Shown here in pieces: positions 1 through 10,159 of a stretch of DNA of 51,959 bases. The translations under genes were made by a program, and so were the position numbers. Below the pieces are notes generated by a model. That model was given only the letters and a program-made list of their open reading frames with translations, was not told the DNA's origin and ran no database searches. Numbering within the stretch: position 1 is the stretch's first letter; each line of letters opens with the position of its first letter. Location: assembly GCA_947476255.1 (NCBI GenBank), contig CANJPY010000027.1, positions 1 to 51,959 on the forward strand, given 5' to 3'. Source of the stretch: Chthoniobacteraceae bacterium (GTDB lineage Bacteria; Verrucomicrobiota; Verrucomicrobiia; Chthoniobacterales; Chthoniobacteraceae).

Positions 1-246
1 ACCCAGATTGTAACCCGGCGGCAAAAAATGAGCCCACATGGGTACCGCTTGAGTCGCAGGTTTATTAGCGTATCGCAGTGAAGAGGAGCAGCTTAGCGCA
101 GGTGAGTCTACGTGAGTGCATTTGGGCAACAGAGTCCGCTTATCCTTGCTGATGAGACGCTCCAGCATTGGGGATGAGGTACCTATTTGCAAATGAAGGA
201 ATTTCCGAGATTTTACTTTTCCGGTTCTTTGAGTCATCATTAACCC

Positions 247-1251
247 GTGAGGTCTGTCTTCCTCTATTTATGGGTGTTATGGCTCGGCTTTTTTGCGTCA
301 GTTCACTTCGCATTGGCCGCCCCTGGCGACGCTGCCCAGCTTGTCAAAGATTACAGAAACGGGCTGGTGTTTGTAGAAGGGAAGACGGGCCAGGGAAGCG
401 GCTTTATCGTCGATTATAAGGCGCAGAAGTATCTGTTCACGAATGCACACGTGATGGCTGGCGTGCGCGTGCCACAGTTCAAGCTGCTCGATTTAAGTCC
501 AGTCCGGGTCGGCAATGCCGTGGCGGCCGTCGGACATGATGTTCTGGCTTTGGCTGTTCTCTCTGGCGGCAGCGCCCTTCCGTGCGTTGAATCCGTTGAT
601 AAAGAGACATCTATCGGCGATGAGGTCGTGGTGCTAGGAAATGCGGAGGGGGCCGGCGTTGTAAACCTTTTGCAGGGATCCATCGTGGGGATCGGGCCCA
701 ATCTTGTGGAAGTCAATGCGCCCTTTGTCCCGGGAAACAGCGGCAGTCCGATCATTCATCTGCGTTCTGGTAAAGTGATTGGTATCGCCACTTACATGAT
801 TGTCCGCCGGATGGGGCCGCAAGGAGAGAAGGTGCGGCGGTTCGGCTACCGTCTTGACAGCATTCAGCAGTGGCAGCCCGTCGATTGGACCCGTTTCTAC
901 GCTGAAGCGGATATGTTGGGAAAAATTGAAAAGACGACCGCTGAATTTGGGGCGCTCTTGGAAGATTTTGGGAAGAATGGGAAGGCGACTCGCAGCTACA
1001 CCTCCCCTGCCATACGCAGCGCTTTGGAGGCATTCTCCGCCTCCCTGCGTAATGGCGTTGGGCGCGCCGATGGAGAGCAAGTGGCGGAGCGACTTCTGTC
1101 GTCGCTGCGCACGGCCAGCGCACGGGATGTAAGGGATGCCAAAGCTTCGATCGGGTATGACTTTTTCAAACGGCAACTCGAGACGGAATCCCGTGACCGG
1201 GAGGAGATCACCAAGGTTTTTGATCAGGCGTTAAAAAAACCGCGCCGGTGA
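247..1251 (+). CDS. Secreted trypsin-like serine protease
   Basis: Predicted exported serine peptidase of the trypsin/HtrA-like fold, 334 residues. An N-terminal hydrophobic stretch ending in ALAAP (about residues 4-26) looks like a signal peptide. The three catalytic elements are visible: TNAHV with His68, GHDVLAL with Asp98, and PGNSGSP with Ser165. No PDZ domain is apparent; the C-terminal 130 residues are charged and helical and match nothing I recognise. The chosen start is a GTG that directly begins the signal peptide; a longer overlapping frame from 168 is not convincing. It converges on the MscS gene downstream. A degradative or quality-control role in the envelope is inference; the substrate is unknown. 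Confidence 0.8.
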   Translation: MRSVFLYLWVLWLGFFASVHFALAAPGDAAQLVKDYRNGLVFVEGKTGQGSGFIVDYKAQKYLFTNAHVMAGVRVPQFKLLDLSPVRVGNAVAAVGHDVLALAVLSGGSALPCVESVDKETSIGDEVVVLGNAEGAGVVNLLQGSIVGIGPNLVEVNAPFVPGNSGSPIIHLRSGKVIGIATYMIVRRMGPQGEKVRRFGYRLDSIQQWQPVDWTRFYAEADMLGKIEKTTAEFGALLEDFGKNGKATRSYTSPAIRSALEAFSASLRNGVGRADGEQVAERLLSSLRTASARDVRDAKASIGYDFFKRQLETESRDREEITKVFDQALKKPRR

Positions 1252-1375
1252 GGGCTGTTTGGAAACGGTGGGAGCCCTGCCGCGTTGCTGCCTTGGAGGG
1301 GATGAGGCCGCTTGGTGTTGGCCTTCCCGCGCAGACGACTTTGAAGAGGACACCCAGGGACCGAGATGGAGTTTG

Positions 1376-2455
1376 CTATGCATCCGCGCCTGCTCTTCGT
1401 GCTGGTTTCTCGACGCGTACTGGATTGATCGCATACGGCATCTTCAGGTTCATTCTATGGGCTTCGTGCCAAATCCTCGTGCGCACCGAGTCACAGGCGT
1501 CCATCAGGTGTTCTTCTTTTTGCACCCAGAATTTGACCTCATACTGTATCGCAGAATCACTGAAATCCTTTAAAAACGCCAACGGGCTGGGTTCGGTCAT
1601 GACATAATTAGCCAAGCCGGTGGCGCGTAGCAGGCACTCTTTGACCTGTTCCGGAGGCGCCTCGTATTCGAATCCCACTGTGACGGTTGAGGCGCGCTCG
1701 GATGTCGGCGCGGACAAGTTTACGATGGTTCCGCCTGCGATGGTTTTGTTGGGAACATCCACCATGATGTTGTCCGGCGAGCGCATACGTGTGGAGCGCC
1801 AGTTGACCTCGCGCACTTGGAGGCGTTTACCATCGAGCAGAAGCCAGTCCCCTTTTTTGAAGGGGCTGCCGATCTGAAGTGCGACTCCCGAAAGAAGGTT
1901 GCCAATCAAGTCCTGACTCGCGAAGCCGAGGACGGCCACGGATACGGTCGAACCGAGCTGCAATCCGGAGAGGTCCTTGTGGTATACCCACGTGGCGATA
2001 ACCAGGATGGAAAATCCAATGATGCAGGCGCTTCCAATATCGCTTAGGAACTTCGGCGCCTCGGCGGCCTGGGTGCGTTCAAACCAACCATCCCAGAAAT
2101 ATTTGCGCACGAGTTGCACCGCCACAAAAGCACTGAATAAAATGAAGAGCGCCAGAAATCCCTGGAGAAGTTGCTCTGGAAAAAGAAACGGTGCCGGGGC
2201 GCTCGCAGCGCCGTCTACGAGAACATCCGTGGTAGCTTTCGTGTGCGCCTTAAATTGATCCTGAACCAGCCGTTGATAAATCTCCAAGGGCAGCCAACTG
2301 CACAAAGTTGCGCACGCAATCCGATAGCGGATGCCCAACGGAACCCTGAAACGCCGGACAAGGAAACGGCCGATCGACAGGGAGATGAGGAGCAGTACCG
2401 GGGCGACGAGGAGCGCACTGAAAAGCTCTATCATGTAAAGGCGAGACACTTCCAT
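1376..2455 (-). CDS. MscS-family mechanosensitive ion channel
   Basis: Predicted inner-membrane small-conductance mechanosensitive channel that would release solutes on osmotic downshock. The protein has 359 residues. Hydrophobic segments lie at about 9-32, 94-117 and 138-158, followed by the glycine/alanine-rich pore helix at about 165-195 (core VLGFASQDLIGNLLSG). The soluble MscS beta domain follows, with the family PNK motif at 235-237 in the context VDVPNKTI. The C-terminal alpha/beta domain is present. The gene lies 51 bp downstream of tilS on the same strand and may be the last gene of the recO-ABC-serS-tilS group. Family assignment is firm; its specific gating type is not known. Confidence 0.88.
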   Translation of the reverse strand: MEVSRLYMIELFSALLVAPVLLLISLSIGRFLVRRFRVPLGIRYRIACATLCSWLPLEIYQRLVQDQFKAHTKATTDVLVDGAASAPAPFLFPEQLLQGFLALFILFSAFVAVQLVRKYFWDGWFERTQAAEAPKFLSDIGSACIIGFSILVIATWVYHKDLSGLQLGSTVSVAVLGFASQDLIGNLLSGVALQIGSPFKKGDWLLLDGKRLQVREVNWRSTRMRSPDNIMVDVPNKTIAGGTIVNLSAPTSERASTVTVGFEYEAPPEQVKECLLRATGLANYVMTEPSPLAFLKDFSDSAIQYEVKFWVQKEEHLMDACDSVRTRIWHEAHRMNLKMPYAINPVRVEKPARRAGADA

Positions 2456-2506
2456 AGGTGAGGGGTAGATGAGAAACAGGGGTGAAAAGGCAATGAGGGG
2501 AAAAAG

Positions 2507-3511
2507 CTAGGAACTGGACCTGGTGTCGGGAGGGTCTGCGAGCGGAGGCCTTTCGTAGAAGATCAAGCCCGCTTTGCGGCGCGCATGCGCTCCTTTGGGT
2601 AAATTTACCTTTGCAGGATTTACGCGCAAGGCGAGTTGACCCACGGCCTCTACAAGGTGGTAACTAATATCCGGCACCCCTTGTCGTTTTAACCAGCGTG
2701 CAACACGACGGCGCCGGAGAGCGAGAGGAAGTGCTTTAAGATCCGAAACCTTAAGAGCCTCCGGAAGAGGGCTTAAAGCGTGCTCTGTTGTCGTCAAAAA
2801 CTCCGTCTCGGCGCGCAGAACCTCAGCCGTTCTCCAGAGCGCTTCGCGCACAGGCCTGCGCATCACGTTTTCCATCTCGGGTATCAATACGTGGCGGATG
2901 CGATTTCGCGTGAAATCGTGCTTTGCATTCGAGGGATCTTCTAGAAATGAGACACCAAGTTTTGCGATGAACGCGTCAATCTCGGTTCTCCAAATGGCCA
3001 ACATGGGGCGCAGAAGAGTGAAAGAAAAACCGTCGGAATGGCGTTCGCTTTGAGGTGCCATCGCGGAGAGACCTCCCATCCCAGCGCCTCTTAGTAATCT
3101 GAAAATCAAAGTCTCAATTTGGTCGTCCGCATGGTGAGCCAGGACGATTTTTGAGATGGAGCGCTCCAATGCGACCTTTGCGAAAAACTCGTATCTCGCG
3201 TCGCGTGCGGTTTCCTCGAAGCCTTTTCCAAGGCTGGCCGCAAGCTCTGCAACCGGTATGCGCCCGGTGACACAATCGAGGCTGCGCTCGAGTGCAAAAT
3301 TTTTGACCCAAACTGTTTCCGCAGCGCTTTCAGGGCGCAGGGAGTGGTCGAGATGCGTGAGGGTGAGCGCGTTGAACCCGCCCCTCAGAAGAGCTTCCAC
3401 AAGTGAGACCGAATCGCGCCCGCCCGAGAACGCGACCAGCAGCTGTTCCGTGGGAGAGACCCCCGACAGCGACAGCGCATTCGCGATACGACTGGTAACA
3501 TCGGCGGGCAT
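2507..3511 (-). CDS. tilS: tRNA(Ile)-lysidine synthase
   Basis: ATP-dependent enzyme that converts cytidine 34 of tRNA(Ile) CAU anticodon to lysidine, so that the tRNA reads AUA and is charged with isoleucine. The PP-loop motif SGGRDS lies at residues 29-34 and the second family signature HHADDQ at about 126-131, followed by LLRGAGMGGLSAM. At 334 residues it is shorter than the E. coli enzyme (about 430) and seems to carry only a reduced C-terminal region. It has one of the few clear Shine-Dalgarno sequences in the window, AGGAGG five bases before the ATG, overlapping the serS stop codon, so translation is probably coupled to serS. Confidence 0.92.
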   Translation of the reverse strand: MPADVTSRIANALSLSGVSPTEQLLVAFSGGRDSVSLVEALLRGGFNALTLTHLDHSLRPESAAETVWVKNFALERSLDCVTGRIPVAELAASLGKGFEETARDARYEFFAKVALERSISKIVLAHHADDQIETLIFRLLRGAGMGGLSAMAPQSERHSDGFSFTLLRPMLAIWRTEIDAFIAKLGVSFLEDPSNAKHDFTRNRIRHVLIPEMENVMRRPVREALWRTAEVLRAETEFLTTTEHALSPLPEALKVSDLKALPLALRRRRVARWLKRQGVPDISYHLVEAVGQLALRVNPAKVNLPKGAHARRKAGLIFYERPPLADPPDTRSSS

Positions 3512-3516
3512 GAGGC

Positions 3517-3522
3517 CCTCCT
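3517..3522 (-). promoter_or_regulatory. Strong Shine-Dalgarno of tilS overlapping serS stop
   Basis: On the minus strand the sequence reads AGGAGG, five bases upstream of the tilS ATG at 3511. The serS TAG stop (3523-3521) overlaps it. This fixes the tilS start and suggests translational coupling of tilS to serS. Confidence 0.75.
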
Positions 3523-4792
3523 AGCCGATACGTTCGGCGCCGAAGTAGGGTTGCAGGATTTTCGGCAAGAGTACCGTTCCGTCAGCCTGTTGGTAGGTTT
3601 CCAAGAGAGCCACCATCAAACGAGGCAGGGCCGTTCCCGAGCCGTTAAGTGTATGGCAGAAACGGTTTTTGCCGTCCTGATCTTTAAAGCGCAGATTCAT
3701 ACGACGCGCCTGAAAGTCTCCAAAGCTTGAGCAGCTGGATACTTCCAAGTACCCATCCTGTCCGGGCGCCCAGACTTCAATGTCGTAGGTGCGGGTCGAT
3801 CCGAATCCGATGTCCCCTGTGCACAGTTCAATGGTTCGGTAGTGGAGACCCAAAATTTGCAGAACACGTTCCGCGTCCTGCGTAAGGGCTTCTAATTCCT
3901 GAGCAGATGTTTCAGGCGTGGTGATTTTGACCAACTCGACCTTGTCGAATTGGTGCATGCGTATCAGGCCCCTCGTCCCCAATCCGGCAGAGCCAGCCTC
4001 GCGGCGGAAACATGGCGTGTAGGCGGCATAGCGGATGGGCAGCTCTTCGAGAGCCACGATTTCTTCGCGGTGAAGATTGGTAACGGGCACCTCCGCGGTG
4101 GGCGCGAGATAAAGCTCGTCGCGGTCGCAACGGTAGAGTTGTTCTTCGAATTTGGGGAGTTGCGAAGTTCCCACGAGGGCCTCCGGCCGGACGACAAAAG
4201 GGGTGCTGACTTCGGTGTATCCGTGGTCACGGGTGTGCAAATCGAGTAAAAAATTCAGCAACGCGCGCTCGAGTCGAGCTCCTGCACCTTTGAAACAGAC
4301 AAACGCGCTTCCACTGATTTTCGCGGCCCGTTCAAAATCGAAAAGACCCAGTTTCTCCCCCAATTCAACGTGGCTTTTTGGGGTAAAGCTAAAGCTGGGC
4401 CGGGTACCCCAGTTCCGTATTTCTGGATTCGCTTCGGCATCCGCGCCTACTGGGCAGCCTTCGTGGGGAAGATTCGGAAGTTGGAGGAGAAGATCCTTTT
4501 GCCGTTCGTCCCAATGCGCGCTCATTTCGTTTAAGCGCGTGAGTTCTTCTCCCAATGCGCGCACCTCCGCTTCAACATTGGAGGTGTCTTCTCCTTTGGC
4601 CTTGCGCATCCCGATTTCCTTGCTGATGCGTTTTCGGTCGGCCTGTAGGTGCTGAAGTTTTGTTTCAGTGGCACGCCTTTCTTTGTCGCAGTCGAGAATA
4701 TCGTGGATGCGTAGATGGGCCTCGCCACCACGAGCGGCGAGGCGAGCGATGACTTGTTCGGAATGTTCTCGGATGAGGCGGATGTCTAGCAT
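3521..4792 (-). CDS. serS: Seryl-tRNA synthetase
   Basis: Class II aminoacyl-tRNA synthetase that charges tRNA(Ser), and also tRNA(Sec) where present, with serine. The length of 423 residues is normal. The first 100 residues form the long antiparallel coiled-coil arm that grips the tRNA variable arm. Motif 2 is seen at about 260 (CFRREAGSAGLGTRGLIR) and motif 3 at about 384 (LNGSGTALPRLMVALLE). It is followed nine bases later by tilS and preceded by the ABC exporter gene, all on the minus strand. Two tRNA-function genes are therefore adjacent. Confidence 0.97.
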   Translation of the reverse strand: MLDIRLIREHSEQVIARLAARGGEAHLRIHDILDCDKERRATETKLQHLQADRKRISKEIGMRKAKGEDTSNVEAEVRALGEELTRLNEMSAHWDERQKDLLLQLPNLPHEGCPVGADAEANPEIRNWGTRPSFSFTPKSHVELGEKLGLFDFERAAKISGSAFVCFKGAGARLERALLNFLLDLHTRDHGYTEVSTPFVVRPEALVGTSQLPKFEEQLYRCDRDELYLAPTAEVPVTNLHREEIVALEELPIRYAAYTPCFRREAGSAGLGTRGLIRMHQFDKVELVKITTPETSAQELEALTQDAERVLQILGLHYRTIELCTGDIGFGSTRTYDIEVWAPGQDGYLEVSSCSSFGDFQARRMNLRFKDQDGKNRFCHTLNGSGTALPRLMVALLETYQQADGTVLLPKILQPYFGAERIG

Positions 4793-4842
4793 AACAAAGG
4801 GGTAGAGATTTCAGAGGGAATGTTTGAGGCCAGGAACGTGCC

Positions 4843-6699
4843 TTAGGCCGGCGTAGAAAACTGTAAACGGAAGAGCCTCTCGTATACTGGGCAGCGGTTT
4901 AAAAGTTCTTCGTGCGTTCCACTATCAAGAACCGCCCCCTGATCCATGACAACGATTTTATCGGCTTCCAAAATGGTGGAGAAGCGGTGGGCAATCGCCA
5001 CGACGGTCCTTCCCTTTCTAAGGACGCGGAGCGCATCCTTGAATGCTTGTTCCGTCTCTGGATCGAGGTTCGATGTGGCTTCGTCCAACAAGAGGATGGG
5101 TGAATTGCGAAGGATGGCACGGGCTATGGTGACGCGCTGTAACTGCCCTCCAGAAAGGTTGCAGCCTTTGTCGCCGACGAAGGTGTTGTAGCCTTGGGGT
5201 TGTTTTAGGATGAATTCATCAGCCCTTGCAACTCTTGCCGCTTCACGCACTTCCTCGTGCGTCGCGTTGAGTCGGCCGTAGCGGATGTTATTCTCGATGG
5301 TGTCGTGGAATAAAAATAAATCCTGATTAACGATGCCGATGTTTTCCCGCAACGAGGACTGTGAGACGGCTTTGAGATCGTGACCGTCAATGAGCAGGCG
5401 GCCCTCAAAGGGATCGTAAAAGCGCAGAAGCAGGGAAAGAGTCGTGCTCTTGCCCGCACCGCTCTCGCCGACGAGCGCGTAAAATTTACCGGGCTCAAAC
5501 TTCAAATTCAGGCCTCGAACGGCGGGAGCTGCGCCGGGGAAGTATCCAAAACTGACGTTTTCAAATTCAATTTCGCCCGAGACATTCTGGAGGGTAATGG
5601 CGCCGGGTGCGTCTTGAACCTCAAGGGGTTCATTAAACATCTCGAAAATTCCGTCGGAGGCAGTGCGGCAGCGGGACATGACCATCTGGGTGCGGCTTAA
5701 AGCTTTGACATCGGGGTAAATCGCGACAAGAGCCAGACACCTTGCCATGAATTCGTCGAACGGAACGCCCCTCCACCAGCAGTAAAACAAACCGCCGGCA
5801 ATTCCCAACGAGGCCGTTGATTCCACCAGCGGACCCACAATTTCCACCAGAATGGTGAGTTTAAGTGCGTTTTTGTTGACGGCTTCAGCGGAGCGCGTGA
5901 AACGGTCCATTTCATAAGTTTCTCTGGCGTGCGATTTTACCACTCTAATTCCGGCCAGTGCTTCCTGCAAAATGCCCATGATTTGGCCTGCGAAGATCTG
6001 TTCGTTCTTCCCGCTTTTGCGGACCCGCCGGCTGAAAATGGTCACGGGAAGCATGCAGATCGGAAATACGATAAAACTGCACGCCATGAACAACGGGTCA
6101 CTGATAAATAATACAGTCACGACCGCCAGCACGGCTGCCGGCCGGCGGACAGCGTCTTGGGCGAGGGTCATGGAGGCGCTGGCGCAGGCCGACGTCATGC
6201 CAAAGACAGTTTGGATGAGGTCTGAGGCTCGGCGCTTGTTAAAGAACTCGAGGGAACGCGCCATGATCCTTGAAAAAACCTTGCGTCGCAGGTCTAGGGT
6301 GACTCGTTGCGCAATCCACGCAAGTTGGTAGCTGGTTAGAAAGTCGAGAAGTCCGCGCAGCAACACAAAGCACGGAACCACAAGGCACAGCGCGGCGATT
6401 TTTCCAGCGGTCTGCCAGTTGGGGCCGAGGCCCAGCCAATCCTGAAAGCCGAAGACTTGCGACATGTCCATTTCCCCCACGAGGGGTACTTTGACGGTAA
6501 AGTCCGCCGTTCCTCGCAAAACAAGAGCTGTGACATTCTTTAGAGCGACATAAAGTGCACCAGTGCTTGCTCCTGCAAGCATGGCTGTAGCGAGTCCCAA
6601 AATAAACCGGTAGCGGTACGGGTAAACGTAGCCAAAAATGCGCCGATACAATTCAAGCACACCGACGTCTGCTTTTTCAGCTTGGGATCCAGATTCCAT
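4843..6699 (-). CDS. MsbA-type ABC exporter (fused permease-ATPase)
   Basis: Half-size ABC transporter that would dimerise in the inner membrane and export a lipid, drug or peptide. The N-terminal 330 residues form a six-helix exporter domain. The ATPase domain holds Walker A GESGAGKSTT at about 410, the signature LSGGQLQR at about 515, Walker B with the D-loop LLLDEATSNLD at about 540, and a switch His in AIAHRFST. I chose the ATG at 6699; an in-frame ATG at 6744 adds 15 unconvincing residues but is possible because recO ends only at 6757. MsbA (lipid A flippase) is the closest well-known type, but substrate cannot be read from sequence, so no symbol is given. Confidence 0.88.
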   Translation of the reverse strand: MESGSQAEKADVGVLELYRRIFGYVYPYRYRFILGLATAMLAGASTGALYVALKNVTALVLRGTADFTVKVPLVGEMDMSQVFGFQDWLGLGPNWQTAGKIAALCLVVPCFVLLRGLLDFLTSYQLAWIAQRVTLDLRRKVFSRIMARSLEFFNKRRASDLIQTVFGMTSACASASMTLAQDAVRRPAAVLAVVTVLFISDPLFMACSFIVFPICMLPVTIFSRRVRKSGKNEQIFAGQIMGILQEALAGIRVVKSHARETYEMDRFTRSAEAVNKNALKLTILVEIVGPLVESTASLGIAGGLFYCWWRGVPFDEFMARCLALVAIYPDVKALSRTQMVMSRCRTASDGIFEMFNEPLEVQDAPGAITLQNVSGEIEFENVSFGYFPGAAPAVRGLNLKFEPGKFYALVGESGAGKSTTLSLLLRFYDPFEGRLLIDGHDLKAVSQSSLRENIGIVNQDLFLFHDTIENNIRYGRLNATHEEVREAARVARADEFILKQPQGYNTFVGDKGCNLSGGQLQRVTIARAILRNSPILLLDEATSNLDPETEQAFKDALRVLRKGRTVVAIAHRFSTILEADKIVVMDQGAVLDSGTHEELLNRCPVYERLFRLQFSTPA

Positions 6700-6756
6700 A
6701 ACTAGCCCACCATAGTAACACGCTTGCCATTGAATCCAACCCAAAGCCTCGAGGTG

Positions 6757-7344
6757 CTATTGACTGGGTTTGGGACTGTCAAGAATGGGGGCCTTCCTTA
6801 GGGTGTTTTGAGTCGGGACCAAGCGGCCAAGAAGTTCGAGGCGAGAGGCAGGGAGCCGGCGCAGGATGGATTCAAGCGTAATCTCAGCGCTCACACCGGG
6901 CTGCGTCATGCCGAGGAGTCGCACCAATTCTGACTCGAAACGCAGCAACGCTTTGTGCGAAGCTGGGCTGGAGTTTAAGAACCCAAGTGCCCGTTCTAAA
7001 AGGTCGAAGATTTCGGGCAGAGGCGTGTCGCTCTCCGTACAGCGTTCAATGAGTTCAACAGCATAGGCTCCCAGTGAAATGCGTGCGTACTCGGTTCGGA
7101 TGCCGGGAAAGGCATGGATCAACGTCGCCTCCTTGAGGCTGTGTAAATCACTGGTACGCGATGGCTGAAACTGAATTTCGCACCTGTGGAACAGGTCTAA
7201 AACGCCTGCAAGGCGGCTTTTGGGACGCAACGCGCCCTTTGAAACGGTCTTGATTCGGCCATGATCCGGGGTGAGCCATGTCACGATGAGACTCGTTTCT
7301 GTGAGGCGTGTACGGCGCAAAACGATGGCGGGAGTTTGGAACAC
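6757..7344 (-). CDS. recO: DNA repair protein RecO
   Basis: RecO helps load RecA onto SSB-coated single-stranded DNA in the RecFOR pathway. The N-terminal OB-fold begins with the family hallmark AIVLRRTRLTETSLIVTW, followed by GRIKTVSKGALRPKSRLAGVL. The protein has 195 residues, some 40-50 fewer than E. coli RecO; the C-terminal helical domain is short and I see no Cys4 zinc site. The start is a GTG at 7344. It is the first gene of the minus-strand group and is divergent from transketolase. Confidence 0.82.
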   Translation of the reverse strand: MFQTPAIVLRRTRLTETSLIVTWLTPDHGRIKTVSKGALRPKSRLAGVLDLFHRCEIQFQPSRTSDLHSLKEATLIHAFPGIRTEYARISLGAYAVELIERCTESDTPLPEIFDLLERALGFLNSSPASHKALLRFESELVRLLGMTQPGVSAEITLESILRRLPASRLELLGRLVPTQNTLRKAPILDSPKPSQ

Positions 7345-7413
7345 AGAGATTAAAACAGAGACTAAGACACGGCTCCCGTGAGGTAAAGGTTGCGTAACTT
7401 TGAGGGGGATGCC

Positions 7414-7441
7414 TTGACACCTGCGTCCCTGTTTCTAACCT
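7414..7441 (+). promoter_or_regulatory. Probable sigma-70 promoter of transketolase gene
   Basis: TTGACA at 7414-7419, a 16-base spacer and TAACCT at 7436-7441 make a near-consensus vegetative promoter. Transcription would begin around 7448, giving a very short leader before the ATG at 7459. Its position argues against the upstream in-frame start at 7390. The call rests on motif match only. Confidence 0.45.
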
Positions 7442-7458
7442 GCTCTGTTTTGAACGTT

Positions 7459-9456
7459 ATGAATCTTCCCATTGATGCCCTGCAGCGCGCTGCTACTGAA
7501 GCCCGTGGCCTAGCCATGGATGCCGTCCACGCTTGTTCCTCCGGTCACCTTGGCTTGCCTTTGGGGTGTGCTGAAATTGGGGCGGTCCTTTTTGGACACG
7601 CTCTGCGCTACGATCCCGCTGAGCCCAGATGGTTAAACCGGGACCGGTTTGTTCTCTCGGCAGGACACGGCTCAATGTTTCTATATGGATGGCTGCATTT
7701 ATCGGGTTATAAGCAGGTTGGGATCGACCAGGTGAAGGCCTTCAGGGCTCCCGGTTCCCACACCCCAGGACATCCCGAAAGTTTCGAGACCGAAGGCGTG
7801 GAATGTACGACGGGTCCTTTGGGGCAGGGGGTGGCCAACGCGGTTGGAATTGCGCTTTCTCAAAAGATGGCCGCGGCGAAGTTTAACACAGCGTCCCACA
7901 CTATTTTTGAGAACCATGTGGTCTGTCTTGCCGGCGATGGCTGCCTGCAGGAAGGTGTTTCAGCGGAGGCATCTGCGTATGCAGGACACAACCACCTCGA
8001 CAATCTCATTCTCATCTACGATTCCAACGACGTCACTCTGGATGCGATGGCGAACGCTTCGCAGAGCGAGGATACAGCCCAGCGGTACGCGGCGTACGGT
8101 TGGCATGTGCAGACGGTGGACGGGCACGATTTCGCAGCCGTTAGTAGCGCGCTGACCATTGCCCGCAGCACCAAGGGAAAACCGCACTTTATTGTCGCAA
8201 AGACACTCATTGGAAAAGGGATTCCCGAAGTGGCCGGGACAGCCAAGGCGCACGGGGAAGGCGGCGCGAAGTTTATCGAAGCCTCCCGTAAAGCTCTCGG
8301 CCTGCCTGAGAAAGAGCATTTTTATGTCTCCGCCCAAACTCATGGGTTCTTTGCCGCACATCGGGAAGAACTTGCCAAGGCGCACGCGGCGTGGAAGACG
8401 ACATTTGAAGCATGGAAGCATGCGAATCCTGAACTCGCACAGCTTCTCCAGAACGGTGTTTCCAAGATAACGCCCTCCGAACACGAACTCATGGCGGCGA
8501 TTCCGCATTTCCCCGCGGACTCAAAGATCGCGACGCGCAAGGCGGGGTCCGATGTTCTTCAACCCGTCGCCCACGCCATGCCTCTTGCCGTTTCGGGCAG
8601 CGCAGACCTTTACGGGTCGACGTTAAATTATATCAACGGCGCAAAGGATGTAACGCCTGCTGACTTTAACGGACGCAACATCAGGTACGGGATTCGAGAG
8701 CACGGCATGGCTGCTATTATGAACGGGATTGCCTACGATGGAATTTTTCACGCAAGCGGGGCCACATTCCTTGTGTTTGCGGATTACGCCCGGCCCTCCA
8801 TCCGTATTGCAGCGCTCTCCAAACTCCCTGTGGTGTATATTTTTACGCATGATTCAGTCGGGGTGGGTGAAGACGGTCCGACCCACCAGCCTGTGGAAAC
8901 GGTGAGTGGGTTGCGTGTGATTCCAAATTTACACGTGATCCGTCCGGGCGACCCTGAGGAAACAGCCGGTGCTTTCGCGTCCGCGTTCGCCCGCAAGGAC
9001 GGCCCCACTTTGCTGGCTCTTTCGCGCCAGGCAGTGCCTTTGCTTAACGATATTCCCGTGGAGACGCGCCGCGAGGGAGTGCTTCACGGCGCCTACATCG
9101 CCAAACGCGAAACCGGCGTGCTGCATACCATTTTGATGGCCAGCGGGAGTGAGTTGCAACATGTCTTGTCAGCGGCGAAGACTCTGGGAGAGGGCGTGCG
9201 CGTGGTTTCCGTGCCGTGCATGGAAATCTTCCATGGGCAATCTCCGGAGTACAAGGAATCCGTACTGCCTGCGGCTGTCCGTAGGCGCGTCGCGATCGAA
9301 GCTGGAGTGAAGGATGCTTGGTTCCGCTATGTGGGGCTGGATGGAATCGTGATTGGTTTGGAACGATTCGGTTTCAGCGCACCCGGCAACTATGTGATGG
9401 AGAAGCTCGGAATTACGGCACAGGCGGTGGTGGACGCAGTGAAGTCTCTAAAGTAG
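7459..9456 (+). CDS. tkt: Transketolase
   Basis: Thiamine-diphosphate enzyme of the pentose phosphate pathway that moves two-carbon ketol units between sugar phosphates. Seen in order: SGHLGLPLG near residue 30, [12 protein letters not shown], the TPP/Mg-binding [10 protein letters not shown] at about 157, DSNDVTLD, and in the pyrimidine-binding domain [12 protein letters not shown] and [15 protein letters not shown] at about 465-479. The length of 665 residues matches full-length bacterial transketolases rather than the split type. The ATG at 7459 was chosen because conserved sequence starts right after it and a promoter lies immediately upstream. It is divergent from recO and converges on the 9516 gene. 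Confidence 0.95.
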   Translation: MNLPIDALQRAATEARGLAMDAVHACSSGHLGLPLGCAEIGAVLFGHALRYDPAEPRWLNRDRFVLSAGHGSMFLYGWLHLSGYKQVGIDQVKAFRAPGSHTPGHPESFETEGVECTTGPLGQGVANAVGIALSQKMAAAKFNTASHTIFENHVVCLAGDGCLQEGVSAEASAYAGHNHLDNLILIYDSNDVTLDAMANASQSEDTAQRYAAYGWHVQTVDGHDFAAVSSALTIARSTKGKPHFIVAKTLIGKGIPEVAGTAKAHGEGGAKFIEASRKALGLPEKEHFYVSAQTHGFFAAHREELAKAHAAWKTTFEAWKHANPELAQLLQNGVSKITPSEHELMAAIPHFPADSKIATRKAGSDVLQPVAHAMPLAVSGSADLYGSTLNYINGAKDVTPADFNGRNIRYGIREHGMAAIMNGIAYDGIFHASGATFLVFADYARPSIRIAALSKLPVVYIFTHDSVGVGEDGPTHQPVETVSGLRVIPNLHVIRPGDPEETAGAFASAFARKDGPTLLALSRQAVPLLNDIPVETRREGVLHGAYIAKRETGVLHTILMASGSELQHVLSAAKTLGEGVRVVSVPCMEIFHGQSPEYKESVLPAAVRRRVAIEAGVKDAWFRYVGLDGIVIGLERFGFSAPGNYVMEKLGITAQAVVDAVKSLK

Positions 9457-9515
9457 CCACTTCGAGCGTTCCCTTGCGCGAGGGGTGGAGAAGGAATTCT
9501 GCTTCAGCCCCTGTG

Positions 9516-10034
9516 CTAGTGGCCAGTATTTTGAGGGTTATCCCCAGGTTGAGGCGGTTTTGCCTCGGACTGGGGATTTCCGTTTTTAAGGCGCTCGAGC
9601 AGGGCGGAACCAGTGCTCATGAGTTGGTGTAAAACCTGTTTTGGAGCATGACGCCCGCGTTCTTCGTCTTCGAGCTCGGAAAGGGCCTCGTTTTTCGCCG
9701 TCTGCCAGGCCGGGGCAAAGCCTGGGGCTGTAACGGTAAGGCGTTGCTCCGCACGGTTTAAAACTTCCAAGAGGCGCAATTTCTGGCGGTCCGGAGATTG
9801 CAGAAGTCCTTGTATTTTGACGCGCAGATTTTCCCTCTCGCTGCCGGCAGCCTTGAGGTCGTCCTGAAGCTTTTGAAAGGCTTCTGTTAATGTTTTGACC
9901 TGTGAGAGTTGAGAGCGTTCTGCTTTTGACAGGTCTCGACGGGCGAGAAACAGCTGGATGCGAAAAAAGGCGGCGGGGACGAGCCCGGCATAAACGCCAA
10001 GAGCGAAGGGGTGGGTAAGCCAGTCGGGAGTCAT
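9516..10034 (-). CDS. Membrane-anchored coiled-coil protein of unknown function
   Basis: I do not recognise this protein. From the ATG at 10034 it has 172 residues: one N-terminal hydrophobic segment (FALGVYAGLVPAAFF, about 8-24), then a charged heptad-rich stretch (about 30-95) predicted as coiled coil, and a Pro/Gln-rich tail. This topology suggests a bitopic inner-membrane protein, with no function implied. A longer form from 10091 is possible but adds unremarkable residues. The gene converges on transketolase and is divergent from the large protease-like gene, so it seems to be monocistronic. Confidence 0.55.
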   Translation of the reverse strand: MTPDWLTHPFALGVYAGLVPAAFFRIQLFLARRDLSKAERSQLSQVKTLTEAFQKLQDDLKAAGSERENLRVKIQGLLQSPDRQKLRLLEVLNRAEQRLTVTAPGFAPAWQTAKNEALSELEDEERGRHAPKQVLHQLMSTGSALLERLKNGNPQSEAKPPQPGDNPQNTGH

Positions 10035-10159
10035 AAGCAGAGGTTGATGCGTTTGGGCTTTCTTGGAAAGCATAGGAAACCGAATCGGCACGAGGTCATG
10101 GCTTGGGTTCTTCTGCGAGGAAGGCTTGGAGTTGTCAAAAAAACTGGCAGGCTCACGAA

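Noticed and set aside
1-81. Possible 3' end of an upstream gene (open frames to 68 and to 81)
   Set aside because: Both stretches are too short and unrecognisable to support a call; nothing else is visible in positions 1-246.
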